Below, piece after piece: positions 26,853 to 38,073 of a stretch of DNA of 64,000 nt (positions are counted from its first letter, which is position 1; the number at the start of each line of letters is the position of its first letter). Origin of the DNA: Desulfobaculum bizertense DSM 18034. Lineage in GTDB: Bacteria; Desulfobacterota; Desulfovibrionia; Desulfovibrionales; Desulfovibrionaceae. Both the position numbers and the translations under genes were made by a program. The DNA is taken from contig NZ_FUYA01000006.1 in NCBI RefSeq assembly GCF_900167065.1, positions 124,001 to 188,000 of the forward strand, read 5' to 3'. The notes below the pieces were generated by a model. That model had not been told where the DNA came from. It did not search any database and saw only the letters and a list, made by a program, of their open reading frames with translations.

Positions 26853-27303
26853 ACGAGACTCCGTCTCGTGCCCTGCAAGGGGCGCTGCCCCTTGACCCCG
26901 CCCAAGGACGAGGCCCTTGGGAATCCCGCTATCGCCCAAAATTTAAGGGCCGGATGTGTGAAAGCCGTTGGCTTTCCCGTACATCCGGCCCTTAAATTTT
27001 GGCCTAGTGGGCGTTTCCCTAACGCGTGTTCTTCTGCCTTTTCCAAACCGCACTTATTTTCTTCTTGAACGCAAGCGTTCAAAAAGAAAATGGTGGCGAA
27101 CTCGCAGAAGAGAAAGAAGCTCTTTACGCCATTCTCACCCAAGTTTGAATTTCATTCACGCGAAGCGTGGATGGAATTCAAACTCGATGAGGATACGTAA
27201 GGGAATCATTCCCTTACGCGGGGGTTTGGGGGCAGGCCCCCAACTTTCCCCCACCCACCCATCCAGCGCTAACGCGCTGGTGCTGGCCCCCAATCTTTCC
27301 ACC
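26853..27303 (+). repeat. Convergent-junction hairpin repeat, copy B
   Basis: Fills the gap between the convergent unknown protein and atpG. Hairpins in order: H1 ACGAGAC/GTCTCGT (26853-26869); H2 CAAGGGGC/GCCCCTTG (26876-26894); H3 CCCAAGG/CCTTGGG (26901-26921); H4, a 22-bp perfect stem (26936-26957 with 26981-27002) capped by an inner AAAGCC-GTT-GGCTTT; H5, 16 bp with one mismatch (27057-27072 with 27075-27090); H6, 20 bp with two T-G pairs and apex GCGAAGC (27142-27184); H7, the palindrome with arm CGTAAGGGAAT (27196-27218); H8 TTGGGGG/CCCCCAA (27226-27243); H9 CCAGCGC/GCGCTGG (27263-27280). C-runs at 27237-27260 form a quadruplex-type motif on the minus strand. Confidence 0.93.
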
Positions 27304-27342
27304 TACCCATCCAGCCCTCACCCAACCATCTTCCCCCACCGG

Positions 27343-28203
27343 CTACACCACGTCAGTGTCACCGCCGAGGGCTTCGAAGCCGCTGGCGACTTCGAGGAGT
27401 TCGGCAGTAATCATGTTCTGCCGAAGCTCGCGGAACTGCGCAGCGAGTTCGTCGCGCATTTCTTCGATGTTCTTCTCGGCGCGCTGCATCGCGGCGAGAC
27501 GCGCGGCATTCTCGGCAGCCATGGAGTGGCCAAAGGCGCGATAGAGGGAAATAAAGAGATGCTGTCGAAAGAGTGCGGAAAACATGTCGCGCTTGGGCAC
27601 GCCAATCATGGGGAGATTGCGCCGGGGCCAAGGTTTTTCACCGAGTGACTCAGCCCAGTCGCGATTAAGGGGGAGCACCTGCCGCACCCGACACTCAAAG
27701 CCGCCGCCAGAGGCAGGGCGATTGTAGACAACGGTCAAGGGCGCAGGCTTAACGGGCAAACCACGCACGGCGGCCATTGCGGTTCCGGCGATACCGGGAA
27801 GCCCGGCAGGCTGAGGAATACGCCCAGACAGGGAAAGCCGGGCATCTTCTAGGGCACCAGCAAGCCGTTCTCCGCTGACAAAAATCACAGGGGGGACGTC
27901 CTGCGCATCAATAAAGGAAAGAACGTGCTCGCTGACAAGCTCGTTAAACGCGCCGCATAAGCCCTGATCCGTACCCACGGCGAGGACAATGTGCGCACCA
28001 GTGAGATGCGTCGTCCGAAGACCGCCATTGCGAAGAAGCGCGGCCCATCCCTGCTGCGTGACGCTGTCGTAGGCAGAGAGCGACTCAACGGCCTTTTCAA
28101 ACTGCCGCATGTTGACGGCGGCGAGATTCTTCATGGAAGTGACAACGGAGAGCAGACTTCCTGCTGTTCCAATGCGCTTCTCAAGGCCTTCAAGCGTCAG
28201 CAT
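27343..28203 (-). CDS. atpG: N-type ATPase gamma subunit
   Basis: 286 residues, the central rotor stalk of F1. The N-terminal coiled coil begins [20 protein letters not shown] and the C-terminal helix has [19 protein letters not shown], the gamma signature. ATG 28203 lies inside the end of atpA (out of frame, 14-bp overlap); a frame extending to 28341 is a shadow of atpA. It is the last gene of the nine-gene operon, and its stop is followed by repeat copy B. Confidence 0.9.
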   Translation of the reverse strand: MLTLEGLEKRIGTAGSLLSVVTSMKNLAAVNMRQFEKAVESLSAYDSVTQQGWAALLRNGGLRTTHLTGAHIVLAVGTDQGLCGAFNELVSEHVLSFIDAQDVPPVIFVSGERLAGALEDARLSLSGRIPQPAGLPGIAGTAMAAVRGLPVKPAPLTVVYNRPASGGGFECRVRQVLPLNRDWAESLGEKPWPRRNLPMIGVPKRDMFSALFRQHLFISLYRAFGHSMAAENAARLAAMQRAEKNIEEMRDELAAQFRELRQNMITAELLEVASGFEALGGDTDVV

Positions 28204-29722
28204 GACCCACCTCACCAAACATTGCCTGAAACTCCCTGTCGAGATCGTTCCAGATGAGGTCGTCCTTGTCTGCGGCGAGAAGACGGGCTTCAAGAGCAGA
28301 GTCGGCAGCAATGAAGTCATAAATCTGCTGCCGCGCAGCACTGAGTTCTTCGAGCGGGGTGACGTCGAGATACCCTTGCGTCACGGCATAGAGAAGAGCG
28401 ACCTGCCACGCAGCGGGAATGCGCTCATACCGCCCCTGCTTAAAGACCTCACGCACTCGCCGCCCATGCTCAAGGGTCGCACGGGTGGAGTCATCGAGCC
28501 GGGTACCGAAACGGGCAAAGGCTTCCAGCTCCTGAAACTGGGAATAGGAAAGCCGGAGATCCGCAGCCACTTTGCGATAGCCGGAATGCTGCGCACGTCC
28601 ACCCACACGCGAGACAGAACGCCCAACATCAACAGCAGGAAGCTGCCCTTTGCGGAAGAGATCGGGGTTCACATAAATCTGCCCATCAGTAATAGAAATC
28701 AGGTTTGTAGGAATGTAGGCAGCCATGTTCTGGGCCTCGGTTTCAATGACCGGAAGCGCAGTCACGGAACCGCCACCATATGCCTCACGCAAATGCGTTG
28801 CCCGCTCCAAAAGGCGGGAATGCAGATAAAAAATGTCACCGGGGAACGCCTCACGCCCCGGAGGCCGCCGAAGGAGCAGTGAAATCTGACGATAGGCAAT
28901 GGCGTGACGAGTCAGGTCATCATAGACCACCAAGACATCACGCCCCTGCTCCATGAGATATTCCGCCATGCTCGCAGCAGCGTAGGGCGCGGCATAAATC
29001 AGACCGGGTTGATCGCCACCTTCGGCCACGACCACCGTGGTGTACTCCATCGCACCATTGGCCCGAAGCGTCTCCACAACCTGCGCAACGCTGGCACTTC
29101 GCTGCCCGGTCGCGCAGTAAATGCAGAGGCAGTCCTTGCCCTGCTGATTCAGGATGGTGGACACAGCCACAGACGTTTTTCCAGTCTGCCTGTCTCCCAG
29201 AATCAGCTCACGCTGCCCACGGCCAACAGGGATGAGCGCATCAACAACCGTCATACCGGTTTCGAGAGGCGCATCAACAGGGTCGCGGTGCATGATCGGC
29301 GCGGCTTCGCGTTCAATGGGCCAGCGGGTCGCCGCATCAACAGGCCCACCGCCATCGAGGGGACGACCTAGGGGGTCGAGGACACGCCCAATAATGGATG
29401 GACCAACAGGCACATCCAAAACACGCTCTGTGCGCACGGCATCCTCACCGGCAGCCAAGCCCTGTGGGGGGTCCAGCAGCACCAGACCAATACGGTCCGG
29501 GAGAATGTCCATGGTCAGGGCAGAGACACGGCCGCCAAGCGTCACCAGCTCGCCAGAGCCAACACCGGGGAGTCCTTCGGCAAAGGCAATGCCCTCACCA
29601 ACACTAATGACTCGCCCGACTTCCTGCGCCGGAGCCTCAAAACTGTATTCATCAAGCGCCTTGTTCACGGCATCTGCGCCGCGCTCAAGGGCTGCATCAA
29701 GTTCACGACCAGCAGAGTTCAC
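28190..29722 (-). CDS. atpA: N-type ATPase alpha subunit
   Basis: 510 residues. P-loop GDRQTGKTS (about 170) and the nucleotide-binding and C-terminal domains of F-type alpha chains are in place. The start is GTG, overlapping the atpF stop by four bases (GTGA). It makes the non-catalytic sites of the F1 hexamer. Divergent in sequence from the usual AtpA, as expected for the N-ATPase family. Confidence 0.93.
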   Translation of the reverse strand: MNSAGRELDAALERGADAVNKALDEYSFEAPAQEVGRVISVGEGIAFAEGLPGVGSGELVTLGGRVSALTMDILPDRIGLVLLDPPQGLAAGEDAVRTERVLDVPVGPSIIGRVLDPLGRPLDGGGPVDAATRWPIEREAAPIMHRDPVDAPLETGMTVVDALIPVGRGQRELILGDRQTGKTSVAVSTILNQQGKDCLCIYCATGQRSASVAQVVETLRANGAMEYTTVVVAEGGDQPGLIYAAPYAAASMAEYLMEQGRDVLVVYDDLTRHAIAYRQISLLLRRPPGREAFPGDIFYLHSRLLERATHLREAYGGGSVTALPVIETEAQNMAAYIPTNLISITDGQIYVNPDLFRKGQLPAVDVGRSVSRVGGRAQHSGYRKVAADLRLSYSQFQELEAFARFGTRLDDSTRATLEHGRRVREVFKQGRYERIPAAWQVALLYAVTQGYLDVTPLEELSAARQQIYDFIAADSALEARLLAADKDDLIWNDLDREFQAMFGEVGHADA

Positions 29723-30468
29723 GCTGTGCCCTCCTTGTGCTCTGGGCGCGAAAGAACGCTCATTACCCGCTCTTCCAGGCCATCAAGATACCCGGCCAAA
29801 GTCCATTCAATGCGCCGGTCTTCACCTTCCAGCCGCAGGCCAAAACCCAGTTCCGGCAGAGTCTCAAATGTGCACTGCGTGAGTTCAGGAAAACGAGCTT
29901 TCAGCTCTGCTTCGAGCTTTTCGCAAAATGCACTGCTGGGGTCCGCGCCCGTAAAAACGGTCACCACCGGGCCAACCTGCACAAGCTCTGCCTCGTCGAC
30001 CTTCTGAAAAAACGCAGCAATCATGCGCTGCTCAAAGTCCGCACCACCAAGGTCGTGCAAAACACGCCGAGACAGCTCCAGAACTTCGCGCGCCACACGC
30101 TCAGACACATTGCGCTCCAGTTCTTTCTGCTCTCCCGCGAGTGCTTCGAGCCAGCGCTGACGCCGGGCATCAACTTCCTCGCGGACCTGCTCCGTTGCGT
30201 TTTCCCGCCAGCGCTCCACGTCGTTTCGCACCTGCTGGAGGAGCGCCTGCCGCTCATCGCGCAAGTCCTGCCGCTCCTGAACCAATGCGGCCTGCTGCTT
30301 TTGAGCCTCTTTTCGAGCCTCCTCAGCCTCACGCATACGATCGCGAACAGCCTGCTCCCGCTGATCCACAGCCTTGAGGATAGGACCATAGAGATAGCGC
30401 TTGAGCAGCCAGACAAGAATCAGAAAGTTGAGAATCTGCGCTCCGACAGTAAACCAGTCTATGAGCAC
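29719..30468 (-). CDS. atpF: N-type ATPase subunit b, extended form
   Basis: 249 residues from a GTG start at 30468, which has GGAGG 6 bases upstream; the longer frame to 30495 lacks such a site. An N-terminal membrane helix (about 5-30) is followed by a long charged coiled coil (about 35-140) and a globular C-terminal part (about 155-245). No separate delta-subunit gene is in the operon. N-ATPases are known to lack atpH, and the extra C-terminal domain of this b chain may do that job (inference). Confidence 0.88.
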   Translation of the reverse strand: MLIDWFTVGAQILNFLILVWLLKRYLYGPILKAVDQREQAVRDRMREAEEARKEAQKQQAALVQERQDLRDERQALLQQVRNDVERWRENATEQVREEVDARRQRWLEALAGEQKELERNVSERVAREVLELSRRVLHDLGGADFEQRMIAAFFQKVDEAELVQVGPVVTVFTGADPSSAFCEKLEAELKARFPELTQCTFETLPELGFGLRLEGEDRRIEWTLAGYLDGLEERVMSVLSRPEHKEGTA

Positions 30469-30525
30469 GTCGTACCTCCGAATGCTGCACTCCACACCGC
30501 TCTGTGCAGGCGTGGAAAGCGCGTG

Positions 30526-30813
<288 letters not shown>

Positions 30814-31530
30814 CTATTCATTCATGTGTTGCTGATCTGTTTCGATGCCCGCCGCAATGTATACGGCAGCCAGCACTGCAAAAATATACGCCTGTACAAC
30901 GCCAATAAGCAGTCCCAGAAGCTGCATGACAACCGGAACAAAAAGCGGGGCAATAATGAGCAGAATCATGCCCATGACCCGCCCGCTCATGATGTTGCCA
31001 AAAAGACGAACGGCAAGCGCCATTGTCCGGGACAGCTCAGAAAAAATATTGAGTGGAAGCATAAACGGGGAGGGCTGCACATAGACCTTGAGGTAGGTTC
31101 TGATGCCGCCACGAAATATACCGTAGGCCGGGACCATGATAAAAACGCAAAGGGAAAGCGCGACCGTGGTGGACAGCGAACCCGTCGGAGAATCAAAGCC
31201 CGGTACCGCTCCAAGAAGATTGCTCACAAGGATGTAGAGAAACAGGGTTCCCAAAAACGGGAGCAAACCCCGCGCAGAAACCTGCATCACATCATCAATC
31301 TGCTTGGCCGACTCCACCACAATGCTCTCCAGTACCGTCTGCCCGCGCGGAATACGCTTGCCACTGGCCAGCTCCTCTGGCGTCAGGTCCTGCGGGCGCA
31401 CCAGCCTGCGCGTCACCAGCCATGAACCACACACGAGTATGCCCATGACCAGCCACGTCAGCACAATGGTCTTGTTTATGACGAACGGGCCGTACTGATA
31501 ATAGACAATCCAGTCAGGACTGATGTCCAT
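30814..31530 (-). CDS. atpB: N-type ATPase subunit a
   Basis: 238 residues with about five or six membrane helices. The functional arginine lies in the segment ELSRTMALAVRLFGNIMSG, the AtpB signature. It forms the ion half-channels against the c ring. ATG 31530 is preceded by GAGGAGG at 5 bases; a longer frame to 31602 lies over atpR. It overlaps atpR by 17 bp. Confidence 0.9.
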   Translation of the reverse strand: MDISPDWIVYYQYGPFVINKTIVLTWLVMGILVCGSWLVTRRLVRPQDLTPEELASGKRIPRGQTVLESIVVESAKQIDDVMQVSARGLLPFLGTLFLYILVSNLLGAVPGFDSPTGSLSTTVALSLCVFIMVPAYGIFRGGIRTYLKVYVQPSPFMLPLNIFSELSRTMALAVRLFGNIMSGRVMGMILLIIAPLFVPVVMQLLGLLIGVVQAYIFAVLAAVYIAAGIETDQQHMNE

Positions 31531-31828
31531 GCTGCCCTCCTCGCTCTCCCGGTCGCAGGCCAAGGTGCCGCACCATGAGAACCCGCATGGCGATAAACCC
31601 AATCACCGAGCACACAAGCGCGGCAGGGCCGTGCTGCATGGCCAGCCAAAAGCCCGCAAGCGCAACGGCAAGACGTAGCAGATACTGCAAAAAATAGCTT
31701 CGCCTGGGATGACTGCGCCCCGGCGTCGTCCTGAGACTCATCCACAGGCCACCAAAGTACAGCACGCCCAGAAATGCGCCCCACATGGTGGCGACAAAAA
31801 GCGTATTCAAATCCAGACCCTGCTGCAT
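31514..31828 (-). CDS. atpR: N-type ATPase subunit AtpR
   Basis: 104 residues, about three hydrophobic helices (AFLGVLYFGGLWMSL, YLLRLAVALAGFWLAM, AALVCSVIGFIAMRVLMV) and an arginine-histidine-rich tail. AtpR is found only in N-ATPase operons, between atpQ and atpB, and is proposed to help assembly of the membrane part. Its start overlaps the atpQ stop (TAATG). Assigned by position, size and topology. Confidence 0.8.
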   Translation of the reverse strand: MQQGLDLNTLFVATMWGAFLGVLYFGGLWMSLRTTPGRSHPRRSYFLQYLLRLAVALAGFWLAMQHGPAALVCSVIGFIAMRVLMVRHLGLRPGERGGQHGHQS

Positions 31829-32147
31829 TATTCCTCCTGCCTTGGCTTTTCCCTGTTTTCCTTGTCGCGCAAAATCGCCTTGCGCTCACGACCAACCCAG
31901 TAGGCCGCATTCATGCAGCCAATCACGAGGCCCAGTACAAGAAGCATCAAAGTCCACGAACGGGTGCCCGGATGCGTCAGGTCAATCCAGAGGCCCAGAA
32001 ATGCGCCAGCCAAAAGCGGAACCGCAACGGCCCAGCCCACAAGCCCAAACATGCCGAGACCTCGCAGCAGCTCTGGCCGGTTGTCCCGCCGCCCGTGCAG
32101 CCGACGTTCCTCTTCCCGTGCGACACGCTCTTCAAAACGCTTTGGCA

Positions 32148-32148
<1 letters not shown>
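31828..32148 (-). CDS. atpQ: N-type ATPase subunit AtpQ (AtpI-like)
   Basis: 106 residues. A basic N-terminus is followed by two membrane helices (MFGLVGWAVAVPLLAGAFLG, LMLLVLGLVIGCMNAAYWV), resembling the AtpI/AtpZ assembly factors. It fills the place of AtpQ in the conserved order atpDCQRBEFAG. Coupled to atpC by a TGATG overlap. Probable role: c-ring or magnesium-linked assembly. Confidence 0.8.
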
Positions 32149-34042
<1,894 letters not shown>

Positions 34043-34048
34043 TCACGG

Positions 34049-34900
34049 TCAGGAATTTACCCAAAGCGCTGCACCATTCAGCTTGCGCCCAAGGTTTTCC
34101 GCCGTCGCACCAACAAAAATTTTCTTTATCATGCCGCCGCCAACGCCTGTGCGCCCAACAGCAACAGCTGCGTATTTTCCTGTTTCTGCCTCTTCCAGAA
34201 TGGCTTTCCAGACGTTCACCCGCTCCACCACCAGGATGTGCTGACGATTTTGCAAAACGCCATTGGAAGCCAAAATCTCTCCGGCACGCTCAAAAATTTC
34301 TTCGGAATCCTTGTGGCTCGATGTGCCCGGAGAAATCACCCGCATCATGCGCACATGGTGCTCAGGCTCATCTGCAAGCATAAAGCCCACATGATCGGCC
34401 ATTCTGTAGCTCGCCTCTGAACCGTCAAGCCCAAGCAGCACGTGCTGGCGGTGCTTTTCTGGCCAGCGGCAAATCCACAGTGGGGCCACGGTCTTTTGAC
34501 TCAACGCTTCGCCAGTCACACTATCTTCCACCAGCTCTTCCAGCCGCGAGAGGCCCCGGCGCCCAAGAACCACGGCGTCGTACAGCCCACTCTCGCCTTC
34601 TTCCAGAATATCAAGCGCCGCAGTATTGCGCCGTGGCAAAAGCTTGAGGTGAACATGTTCTTTGGAAAAATGCCGATTGCACAAAAATTCCTGAGCCTCT
34701 TCCAGGGCCTGCTGCCCCTTTTCTCCCACTGCCGTCTCTGCTGCGGAAGCCGTCCCCGGTCCCCAGTCTGCCGCACGTGGCGCGGTATACAAAAGCGTTA
34801 GCTCAACATCCTTGTGATTCTGAAAAAACTGCTGCACGAAACGTAAACCATGAAGACTACTTTTCTCTCCACTCACAGTGACAAGAAGATGCCGTTTCAT
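34049..34900 (-). CDS. Tandem universal stress protein
   Basis: 283 residues made of two UspA folds: the first (about 1-145) ends with DAVVLGRRGLSRLEEL, and the second (about 150-283) has HVLLGLDGSEAS at its start and YAAVAVGRTGVGGGM at its end, with the ATP-binding G-x2-G-x9-G pattern best kept in the second. ATG 34900 was chosen over GTG 34909. It lies 42 bp upstream of atpD in the same direction, so co-transcription with the N-ATPase is likely. A role in ion stress is a guess. Confidence 0.85.
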   Translation of the reverse strand: MKRHLLVTVSGEKSSLHGLRFVQQFFQNHKDVELTLLYTAPRAADWGPGTASAAETAVGEKGQQALEEAQEFLCNRHFSKEHVHLKLLPRRNTAALDILEEGESGLYDAVVLGRRGLSRLEELVEDSVTGEALSQKTVAPLWICRWPEKHRQHVLLGLDGSEASYRMADHVGFMLADEPEHHVRMMRVISPGTSSHKDSEEIFERAGEILASNGVLQNRQHILVVERVNVWKAILEEAETGKYAAVAVGRTGVGGGMIKKIFVGATAENLGRKLNGAALWVNS

Positions 34901-35162
34901 AATGCTCACCCCGCGTTATGGCGTCTTTGATGCACAGAAAGATACTGAATCTTTTTGATTCTTTTGCCTTGGGCAAAGGCCAAAAGTTGTATTCTTTTCG
35001 CCTCAATGGGAACACAATTTATCCGATCATTCAACATAGCAGATTTTTTCTCTGCTAACACGTCATTCTCATTGCGTCAGAGATCCGACCTCTACTCCTG
35101 TATCGTATAGTTTTCCCAAGTACACAAGTCTTTTCCATCATTACCTATTTATCATACTGCAT
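34901..35162. other. Intergenic leader of the usp-ATPase operon
   Basis: About 260 bp up to the rlmB terminator. AT-rich. It should hold the promoter of the usp-atp operon on the minus strand. A small inverted repeat GCCTT/AAGGC lies near 34965-34980. No gene is seen. Confidence 0.5.
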
Positions 35163-35199
35163 AAAAAAACCCGTGCATTCCTCTTCCGGAGTGCACGGG
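35161..35199 (-). terminator. Terminator of rlmB
   Basis: 8-bp stem CCCGTGCA (35170-35177) / TGCACGGG (35192-35199), extendable with a T-G pair and TCC/GGA, followed on the minus strand by GTTTTTTTAT. A second, AT-rich 22-bp palindrome with arm CAAGAAAAAAT lies at 35233-35254, between it and the rlmB stop. Confidence 0.88.
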
Positions 35200-35257
35200 A
35201 AATTCTTTTCAAAAGATTTTTTGTGATTTTTTCAAGAAAAAATATTTTTTCTTGTGA

Positions 35258-36031
35258 CTACAAAAGCTTCTGCCGTAAAAATTCACCCATAATTATCGCC
35301 GCAGCCTGTGCAACATTCAAAGAATCAAAATCCCTCTGGAGCGGAATTGTCAGTCTTTCCGAACATCTTTTGGCGACGCCGGGGCGGATTCCTTTCTCCT
35401 CATTGCCCATCACAAGGACTGCCGGAGTTGACAATCTGCGCGCGTACATGTTCTCACCCTTGGGGTCTACAATGGAGCCATAAACTGGCCAACCAGCGTC
35501 AACACAGGTATCCAGTGCTCGTGACAAGTTCACAACTTTTGCTACAGGAAGCCGCGTCAGTGCACCCGCAGAAGACTTTACTGCAGCAGCACCCATGTAT
35601 GCTGTGCGATCTTTCGGAACAATCAGTCCCGCGCCACCAAGTGCAAAAAGTGTACGTGCCATCGCTCCAATATTACCAGGGTCCTGTACCTGATCCAGCG
35701 CAAGAATAAGTGGCAGTGGCGCGTCCATTGCCTGAGCCAGCAGCTCATCCAGCTCAATAAAACGACTCTCACTGACCCGGGCGACAACGCCCTGCGTGTT
35801 GCCAGAAAAAAGCCGTGCCAAGTCAGTACGCGACGAAAGCCGAAAACGAACACGGGAACTGCGGCACAAATCCAGAATCTCCCCAAGCTCTTTTCCATGT
35901 GCGCCTTCCTGCACCAAAACAAGGTCGACACTCTGAGGATTATTACGCAAAAGCTCCAGAACAGGCTTTCTCCCTGGAACAATATTTTCTTCACTCTTTG
36001 TGGATTGCCGCATGTCTTTTTTATTATGCAT
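35258..36031 (-). CDS. rlmB: 23S rRNA 2'-O-ribose methyltransferase, TrmH/SpoU family
   Basis: 257 residues. The N-terminal substrate-binding domain (about 14-95, GRKPVLELLRNNPQSVDLVLV) is followed by the SPOUT methyltransferase with the three motifs LDQVQDPGNIGAMART, VMGNEEKGIR and IPLQRDFDSLNVAQAAAI. By similarity it methylates G2251 of 23S rRNA; another SPOUT target cannot be excluded. AGGA lies 6 bases before the ATG. Single gene with its own terminator. Confidence 0.88.
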   Translation of the reverse strand: MHNKKDMRQSTKSEENIVPGRKPVLELLRNNPQSVDLVLVQEGAHGKELGEILDLCRSSRVRFRLSSRTDLARLFSGNTQGVVARVSESRFIELDELLAQAMDAPLPLILALDQVQDPGNIGAMARTLFALGGAGLIVPKDRTAYMGAAAVKSSAGALTRLPVAKVVNLSRALDTCVDAGWPVYGSIVDPKGENMYARRLSTPAVLVMGNEEKGIRPGVAKRCSERLTIPLQRDFDSLNVAQAAAIIMGEFLRQKLL

Positions 36032-36186
36032 TCGCTTTCCTGCTCCCAGATGAAAAATTGAAATAGCATTGCGTGTCGGGACTATTTCCCAATTGCGTTT
36101 TCAATTTTTCTTGACTTTCATTAGCCGTTTTCTAGATTTTCTTGTAAACTGCACACTGAAACAAACCATAACCATCTCTGCAAACG

Positions 36187-38046
36187 ATGAAAAACATATC
36201 AAGCACCGCTCCAGACGTACAGATCTCCGGCCATACGGCATCAAAGGTTTTCAGCCTCTTATGCCTTATGCTGGCTGCCTGTGCCCTGCTCTCTCTTTCC
36301 GCCTGTGTGACCACAGGTCAGAAGGCTCCTGATACTCCTCTCATCTCCGCAGATGCGCCGCCGGATACCCCGGATGAACGCGCCGAAGGCTCAGAGCAGC
36401 CCAACGAAGAAGAGGTCGCCAACTTCGCCCAGAAAGACGCAATGCCTCTCTCCCCTCAGGAAGAACAGGCCCTGAGCACTAAACCAGACCTCAGCTTTGA
36501 ACTCGACTCTGTCGAGACCAAAGAAATGCTCCAGTTCTTCCGCTTCTTCACCCATGATCGCCGCGGACGCAAGAGCTTTGAACGCTGGCTCAAGCGTTCC
36601 GAGAAATATATGCCCTACGTGCAGACCGAGCTTGCCAAGCGCGGCCTCCCGCACGACCTCGCCTTCCTGCCATTTGTCGAGAGCGGATTCAACCCAAAAG
36701 CTGGCTCCCACGCCGGAGCAAAAGGCCTTTGGCAGTTCATGCCCTACACTGGCAAGAAGTATGGCCTGAGCGTTGGCTGGTGGCTCGACGAACGCTATGA
36801 CCCCTACAAGTCAACACACGCCGCTGCCGACTATCTCACCAAGCTGTATTCCGATTTTGGCGACTGGTATCTCGCCCTCGCTGCCTACAACGCTGGCGAA
36901 GGCCGCATTATGCGCGCCCTCAAAAGCTCCGGCTGCGACAATTATTTCGACCTTTCCAAAAAACGCTCAAATCGCTGGCGCCGCGGCCGCAGGCTCTATT
37001 ACCTCCCCAAAGAAACCCGGAACTATGTTCCCAAGTTTATGGCCGTCATCAAAATCGTGCGGAATCTTGAATCCCTCGGTTTTGAAAAGCCCAACTGGGA
37101 CCGCGAAGTCACCGTACAGGCCCTTGAGACCAAACCCAAGACGGACCTGCGTCGCCTCGCCTCCAACGTCGGCATGGACTGGAAAGCCTTCCGCGACATG
37201 AACCCCGCCTACGTTGAGGCCGGTACCCACCCCGAGCGTTCTTCCACTATTTATCTGCCACAGGACAAAATCACCAAGGCGCAGGAGTATCTCGCCAGCT
37301 CGTCCTTCCGCGAGTACACAGGCTATTATGCCTTCTATCGCGTTCGTCGCGGTGATTCATGGTATCGCATTTCCCGCCGCTTTGGCGTCTCTATTGCCGT
37401 CCTCAAGAAGTACAACCATCGCCGTTCCAACCTGCTACGCCCCGGTCAGTCTTTGAAGGTTCCCGGCAAAGGCCTCACCCGGAGCATGGTCGCGCAGAAC
37501 AAGCGCAGCTCCAAGCGCTCCTCTCGCGCTACTTCCAATGGCTCCTACCGCGTCTGCAAAGGTGACACCCTTTGGGTCGTCGCCAAGCGCAACGGTCTCT
37601 CCATTGGCGCCCTCGCCCGTGCGAACAACCTCCCCGTTCGCGCCCATCTCAAGGTCGGTCAGCGGCTTTACATCCCGTCCTCCAACGCAGCAGCTCGCAC
37701 CCGGCAGCTCGCACAGTCCCGCTCCAACTACACCATCAGGAGTGGCGACTCGCTCTGGACCATCGCACGCAAGCACAACACCACCGTCGCGACTCTCGCA
37801 CGTGCAAACGGCATCTCCCGGCGCGCTACTCTTCGCCCCGGCAAGTCTCTCTACATCCCCGGACGCTCCGCTTCTGTCACGGCTTCCTCTTCCAAAGCCG
37901 CTCAGAAAAAATATCGCGTCCGCCGTGGCGATACACTCTATGCCATCGCACGTCGATTCAACACCACGACTAAAAAAATCATGGCGTGGAACAAGCTCTC
38001 GTCTACCAATATTCGCCCCGGTGACAGCTTGACCTTATATCAATAA
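36187..38046 (+). CDS. Membrane-bound lytic murein transglycosylase D-like lipoprotein with four LysM domains
   Basis: 619 residues. Lipobox LSAC with the lipidated cysteine near 40, preceded by an unusually long polar n-region, so the true start may be later. An acidic linker follows, then the SLT domain (about 130-290) with catalytic E162 in ESGFNPKAGSHAGAKGLWQF, then four LysM repeats (about 380-428, 452-497, 513-558, 573-618; for example YRVRRGDTLYAIARRF) parted by Ser/Arg-rich linkers. It cleaves peptidoglycan to anhydromuropeptides at the outer-membrane inner face. No strong ribosome site is seen. The 3' end is very C-rich and abuts repeat copy C. Confidence 0.9.
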   Translation: MKNISSTAPDVQISGHTASKVFSLLCLMLAACALLSLSACVTTGQKAPDTPLISADAPPDTPDERAEGSEQPNEEEVANFAQKDAMPLSPQEEQALSTKPDLSFELDSVETKEMLQFFRFFTHDRRGRKSFERWLKRSEKYMPYVQTELAKRGLPHDLAFLPFVESGFNPKAGSHAGAKGLWQFMPYTGKKYGLSVGWWLDERYDPYKSTHAAADYLTKLYSDFGDWYLALAAYNAGEGRIMRALKSSGCDNYFDLSKKRSNRWRRGRRLYYLPKETRNYVPKFMAVIKIVRNLESLGFEKPNWDREVTVQALETKPKTDLRRLASNVGMDWKAFRDMNPAYVEAGTHPERSSTIYLPQDKITKAQEYLASSSFREYTGYYAFYRVRRGDSWYRISRRFGVSIAVLKKYNHRRSNLLRPGQSLKVPGKGLTRSMVAQNKRSSKRSSRATSNGSYRVCKGDTLWVVAKRNGLSIGALARANNLPVRAHLKVGQRLYIPSSNAAARTRQLAQSRSNYTIRSGDSLWTIARKHNTTVATLARANGISRRATLRPGKSLYIPGRSASVTASSSKAAQKKYRVRRGDTLYAIARRFNTTTKKIMAWNKLSSTNIRPGDSLTLYQ

Positions 38047-38073
38047 GGGCAATTTTATTGGGGTGGGTGGGGT

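Noticed and set aside
26868-27648. Open frames through the repeats (also 46355-46663, 57518-57850, 38408 onward, 42067-42369) that share peptide stretches such as MRIRKGIIPLRGG
   Set aside because: The likeness comes from the DNA repeat. Frames have no ribosome sites, run on into antisense of real genes, and copies differ by whole-arm replacements and indels that no protein would tolerate.
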